Assembly: GCA_015039465.1 (NCBI GenBank)
Contig: MU130082.1
Span: 131,757 to 152,006 of the forward strand
Source: Phlegmacium glaucopus
Lineage: Eukaryota > Basidiomycota > Agaricomycetes > Agaricales > Cortinariaceae
Direction: 5' to 3'
Length of the DNA stretch: 20,250 nt
Shown: piece after piece, positions 17,151 to 20,250 of the stretch
How positions within the stretch are numbered: position 1 is the first letter of the stretch
Layout: each line of letters starts with the position of its first letter
Notes under the pieces: generated by a model
The model's database searches: none
What the model saw: the letters and a program-made list of their open reading frames with translations, nothing else
What the model was told of the DNA's origin: nothing
Position numbers and translations under genes: made by a program

Positions 17151-17990
17151 TAAATAGGTAAATGAAAGGCATGGGGTAGGCATGTGGAATGTGTGTATGA
17201 AAACAAAGAGGTAAACATGTGTTGATGAAACAATGAATGAAGCATGGAGTGTGCATGTGTGATAATAGAAAAGGAAATGAAAAAGGTGTGTATGCTGCAT
17301 GTAAAGAATCATAACAGATTAATTTTAGGATCCCCTGCTAGCTTGACTAAGTCAGCATTTCAGTTGCCCTAACAATAAGTTGCTTATGTGAAATAAAGGT
17401 AATGCAAATTGTTATTGTTCTCTGCACTTTTCATAGGCACTTCATACTAATATAATACAAGCTAAAGAAGGTTAGACACACAGCACATCTCTGAATTATA
17501 AAATGTAGGATGAAACAACAGCGGTTGCAGTTAAACAAAAATGAGATGGAAAGGAATAAAACAATGTGGCATAAAATAGTACAGCCACAATAAATAAAAT
17601 AATGTGCACCCTCAAAACTATAAGGTACAAAGGAAGATCTAATGACAGATCACAAGGTAACCAAAGTAGAACCAAAGAAAGATAATGGAAATAATAAAAA
17701 CATACACAAAGTGGCAGTGCTGACCATAAAGCATTTCACAGAAGAAGTCTAAAGCTATAGCATGATGTGACACTTTTGGCACAATGCATTGATCTGACTT
17801 AAATTTGCATAAGCATGGTTTTTGCAATTTTTGTTTATTATTTCAGCATAAATATCAATTAATTGTTAAGTTTAAGCAAAGGGAAAACATTGGGGTAATT
17901 CCAGAATGGATGGAACAGAACCAGAACAGTAATGGGAAGGACTATAGCCTCAGTGTATGTGCTGTGCCGCCCAACTCCCACTGCTGGCAC
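17151..17990. other. Non-coding stretch with a short dispersed repeat
   Basis: Purine-rich on the plus strand (many ATGAA, AAAGG, TGTGTATG words), with no coding frame that I trust. It contains copy 2 of the dispersed repeat at 17328-17377 (GGATCCCCTGCTAGCTTGAC and onward). Open frames at 17312-17103, 17827-17639 (minus) and 17805-17993 (plus) look like chance. Confidence 0.45.
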
Positions 17991-18187
17991 TAGGTGGTGT
18001 TTCCTTTAGAAAAACTGATTTTTAGACATGTTTTGTCATTTCCAAATAATTTTTCTCATGAAAACACAACAAGTATTTCTCAAGGAAAAATTCTAAAAAT
18101 ACATCAGGTGTTTCTGATGCGTTTCCCAAAGATAAATCTTAGGTTTTTTAAAAGGTTTTCCTTTCAGAAACAGGAGGGAAACACCTA
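17991..18187. mobile_element. 197-bp MITE-like element rich in GGTGTTTCC words
   Basis: The ends are TAGGTGGTGTTTCC (17991-18004) and GGGAAACACCTA (18176-18187), inverted and imperfect. The interior repeats GTTTCC and GGAAA/GAAAC words in both orientations (for example near 18030-18065, 18108-18126 and 18154-18172), so it can fold into a complex hairpin. TA at each end could be a target duplication. The plus-strand open frame across it (17994-18341) is explained by this structure and a GTAGTAGTAG tract at about 18208-18220. Confidence 0.45.
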
Positions 18188-18456
18188 TTCCACATTCCCC
18201 TTCATTGTTGTAGTAGTAGTCCCCTTGCCAATGACGTCCCTGACTGTGGTCACATGTCAATGTCTATTCTTGTTATCAGAACACACCTCATGCCTTCTAT
18301 CTGTACTAGCTGTATTTAGTTGTAGCTTCACATGCTTGTAGTATATAGGTGGTGCACCTTAGAATTCTACTTGATTCCTGGGTCATACATTCTCTAACAC
18401 TAACAGGTCCAATGCTCTCTGGTTGTCCTTGTAGTCTTCATTGCTCTTCAAGCAGT

Positions 18457-18819
18457 CTAGGCTATAATCACTAATAATGATTTATACTGCTCACACAATT
18501 GACTTGATCCTGGACAAAGGAATGTGGAGATGAAAAGTGAAAAGTGGAGTAAAATGTGTACTGGTTCATTGGAGGGACCTTTCACATATCCATATGAGCC
18601 CAGGAGGGCCTTGATAAGATGTTTGACACTTAGCTGGTGAGGCTCTTTGTCGCTGCAGACCTTGGAAGGCCATGAGACCTCAGGTTGTTGTTCAATAAGA
18701 GTGACGAGGGCCAATTTGCCCAAATGTTGGCTGCATATTGGGTGATTGTTCAAGTTATAGGATATGAAAATCAAAGATACCCACATATCTTTCTGACTGT
18801 ATTTATACAACTGTGACAT
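18457..18819 (-). CDS. Hypothetical ORF, 120 codons
   Basis: It starts MSQLYKYSQKDMWVSLIFIS and contains NNHPICSQHLGKLALVTLIE, SWPSKVCSDKEPHQLSVKHL and IKALLGSYGYVKGPSNEP, then a hydrophobic stretch (HILLHFSLFISTFLC) and a short tail. It is the longest intact frame in the right third of the window and its middle looks protein-like. No domain, partner or promoter recognised. It could be one exon of a longer, lost gene or a chance frame in CpG-poor DNA. Confidence 0.25.
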   Translation of the reverse strand: MSQLYKYSQKDMWVSLIFISYNLNNHPICSQHLGKLALVTLIEQQPEVSWPSKVCSDKEPHQLSVKHLIKALLGSYGYVKGPSNEPVHILLHFSLFISTFLCPGSSQLCEQYKSLLVIIA

Positions 18820-19183
18820 GTTTGGGTTGTTGAGACAAATGGTGTAGTGAATGGTGTGGCAGGGGAACTTGGAATTTGGTGGAAGTTGATATTACAAGTA
18901 ACAACACCTGTTCTTCTGTTCTTCTGTAGGTGTTCTTCTGGCACAATCAGAAAAATAAGCAGGGAGAGTCAGTTGATTTGAATTTGACTTAATTTTGCTC
19001 ACTGGCCTTTACACAAGGGGCGATTACTCTTTGAAAAGGAGTCTATTATGTAAACAGAAAATTATTAGCACTTTAAATTTGATGGCAAACATTATTCACA
19101 GTGGATCCTGTATGCAAAAGTAGGCCTAATCAAATATATTTCTGTATTTATGTATCATAAACAGTTATTCAGTTAAATGGTAG
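18820..19183. other. Non-coding stretch
   Basis: Nothing coding is seen. A small GTTCTTCTG repeat lies at about 18908-18941, where ACACCT and AGGTGT arms can pair around it. The rest is AT-rich spacer. Confidence 0.4.
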
Positions 19184-19492
19184 CTTCCAAAACATCCCAA
19201 GAACATTAAATTCTGTTAAGATTTAGATTTTCTAAATAATATTAGTAAAATGTCTGATTTTAGCCAATATTTTAGAATATTTTAGAGATTTATTTATTTC
19301 TCAGCCAGCTTTTATCTCATTTTTATGACCTTGGGCTCCTTGGAAAGGGGAGAATTTTGGCTACCTTTTTGCCAGTTCAGACTGGTCTTTTTCAGTCTTT
19401 TATTTTCAATATTCAAAGACCAGGACTGCTGGTCCAGTTGTTTTCTGGTCCAGTCTGGTCCAGTTATGGTCTTTTTCCAGTCTTAAGACCAG
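19184..19492. repeat. Second copy of the AT-rich-core repeat, with CCAGTC/GGTCCAG words
   Basis: The core 19184-19365 (CTTCCAAAACATCCCAAGAAC through TTTTGGCTACC) aligns with 13533-13708 in the same orientation at what looks like 60-70 percent identity by eye. The right flank (about 19370-19492) is an array of CCAGTC, GACTGG, GGTCCAG and AAGACCAG words in both orientations. The first copy has GGTTAG/TAACTGG words at this place. No comparable left flank is present, so this copy may be truncated. Confidence 0.6.
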
Positions 19493-19549
19493 ACATTTAA
19501 ACACCAATCTTTGGGATCTTTGGAAATATCTAAAGACCTCAAACATCTG

Positions 19550-19787
19550 ACTTCTGCCCTAGGCTTTCCTGAAATGTCCTGGGGTGCCTCAGGCAGCTCA
19601 GGGCACTCAGGTCAAGAGGTTGCTGTGAGGTGCAAGTTATGTATGTATAAAAAAGTCTCAGGCTGTCCTGTGGCAACCTGAGAGCATCCTGAGGCAACCT
19701 GAGAGTGTCCTGAGGCAACTTTAGTCCCTTTGGATCTGATGCTAGAAAACATATATAAACCAGATATTTGAATAGTCTCACACAACA

Positions 19788-19825
<38 letters not shown>

Positions 19826-19855
19826 TTATATTCAATTATTCTAAACATCATATAT
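19550..19855. repeat. Long inverted repeat, right arm
   Basis: Reverse complement of 14370-14656. It holds GGCAACCTGAGAG and CCTGAGGCAAC words, CCCTTTGGATCTGATGCTAG and CTATTAGA-type junctions as in the left arm, and an expanded (AAT)n tract at about 19788-19822 that explains its greater length. The minus-strand frames across it (19835-19539 and 19974-19612) are repeat artefacts (poly-Ile/Leu from the microsatellite). Confidence 0.85.
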
Positions 19856-20250
19856 ACTAGTAATAAAATAATAATAAAATAGTGATACATAAATATACTA
19901 GTACATATATAATACTGGGGAGGTAGGAAATAAAAAAACAAAATTGTGGGTGGTTTATATGGTGCACAGACCATTGGTCACATGATCACAGATACGCATG
20001 ATTTCAAGTGGTACTGGGTCAGGGTAGATTACATAAATTCCAAAAAAGGAAATTTTTAAAGATGGTAGAGAATTGTTTTAGGACCCTGAATATGTTTAAA
20101 TTATATTAATAGCAGTTCTCCTTATTGAGAAAATTGCAAAATACATTCCTGGATGCAGCAGTTAAACATTGTCTAGCAAAATTCATAAATTCTAAGGGAC
20201 TCCCAGGGCCTCCTGATATGATTTAATCCAGATGGTCAATGCACAGGATG
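19856..20250. other. Right edge, no gene recognised
   Basis: AT-rich, with a degraded match to the tRNA-like segment at about 19963-20000 (GGTGCAC and TCACATGATCAC, compare minus-strand 14280-14230). The remainder shows no coding frame and one CpG that I can find. Confidence 0.45.

Noticed and set aside
19539..19974. Minus-strand frames with poly-Ile/Leu stretches that could suggest membrane proteins
   Set aside because: The hydrophobic runs come from the (AAT)n microsatellite inside the inverted repeat arm.

Overview
The window looks like nuclear DNA of a basidiomycete fungus, most likely an Agaricomycete (mushroom-forming lineage). Grounds seen in the sequence: short GT..AG introns of about 47-70 nt, and several families I recognise as common in mushroom genomes: a truncated RecQ-like DEAH helicase, a DIRS-type (tyrosine recombinase) retrotransposon remnant, a Tad1-like LINE remnant, and a large JmjC-like protein gene. 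I did no database search; family names rest on motif recognition. There is no bacterial-style operon structure, and no rRNA gene or intact tRNA gene was seen.

Layout. 1-3 kb: CpG-containing DNA with a broken piece of the myosin-motor start of a class V-type chitin synthase (minus strand, 534-916) and several coding-like exons of unknown genes (plus strand, 1392-2572). 3.05-4.10 kb: N-terminal half of a RecQ-like helicase with one 55-nt intron. 4.33-4.88 kb: a small unknown four-exon gene model. 4.91-5.83 kb: DIRS remnant (minus), next to a CCAGACAA minisatellite. 6-8.1 kb: mostly unassigned, with one coding-like remnant on the minus strand. 8.14-8.88 kb: LINE RNase H and zinc-knuckle end (plus). 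8.98-12.88 kb: the main find, a minus-strand gene that can be followed through 14 exons with phase-consistent splice sites and encodes a JmjC-like protein of about 1000 residues, with one +2 frameshift in an acidic tandem repeat. 12.88-14.74 kb: a nest of palindromic word arrays and repeats that could be one very large intron. 14.74-15.29 kb: decayed exons that may be the start of the same gene. 15.3-20.25 kb: AT-rich, strongly CpG-depleted DNA with MITE-like elements, a decayed unknown gene and dispersed repeats.

Large-scale structure. Two inverted copies of a roughly 290-bp repeat (14370-14656 and 19550-19855) bracket a 5.5-kb segment. Two repeats share one AT-rich core (13533-13708 and 19184-19365) but carry different short palindromic words in their flanks. 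CpG is plentiful to about 5.8 kb and almost absent after 13 kb, and many premature stops in the decayed genes are one C-to-T change away from Arg (CGA) or Gln (CAA/CAG) codons, as expected from loss of methylated cytosines. No defence island or other obvious new enzymatic system was found; the most unusual items are the JmjC-like gene with its missing metal ligands and repeat-filled intron, and the word-switching repeat family.
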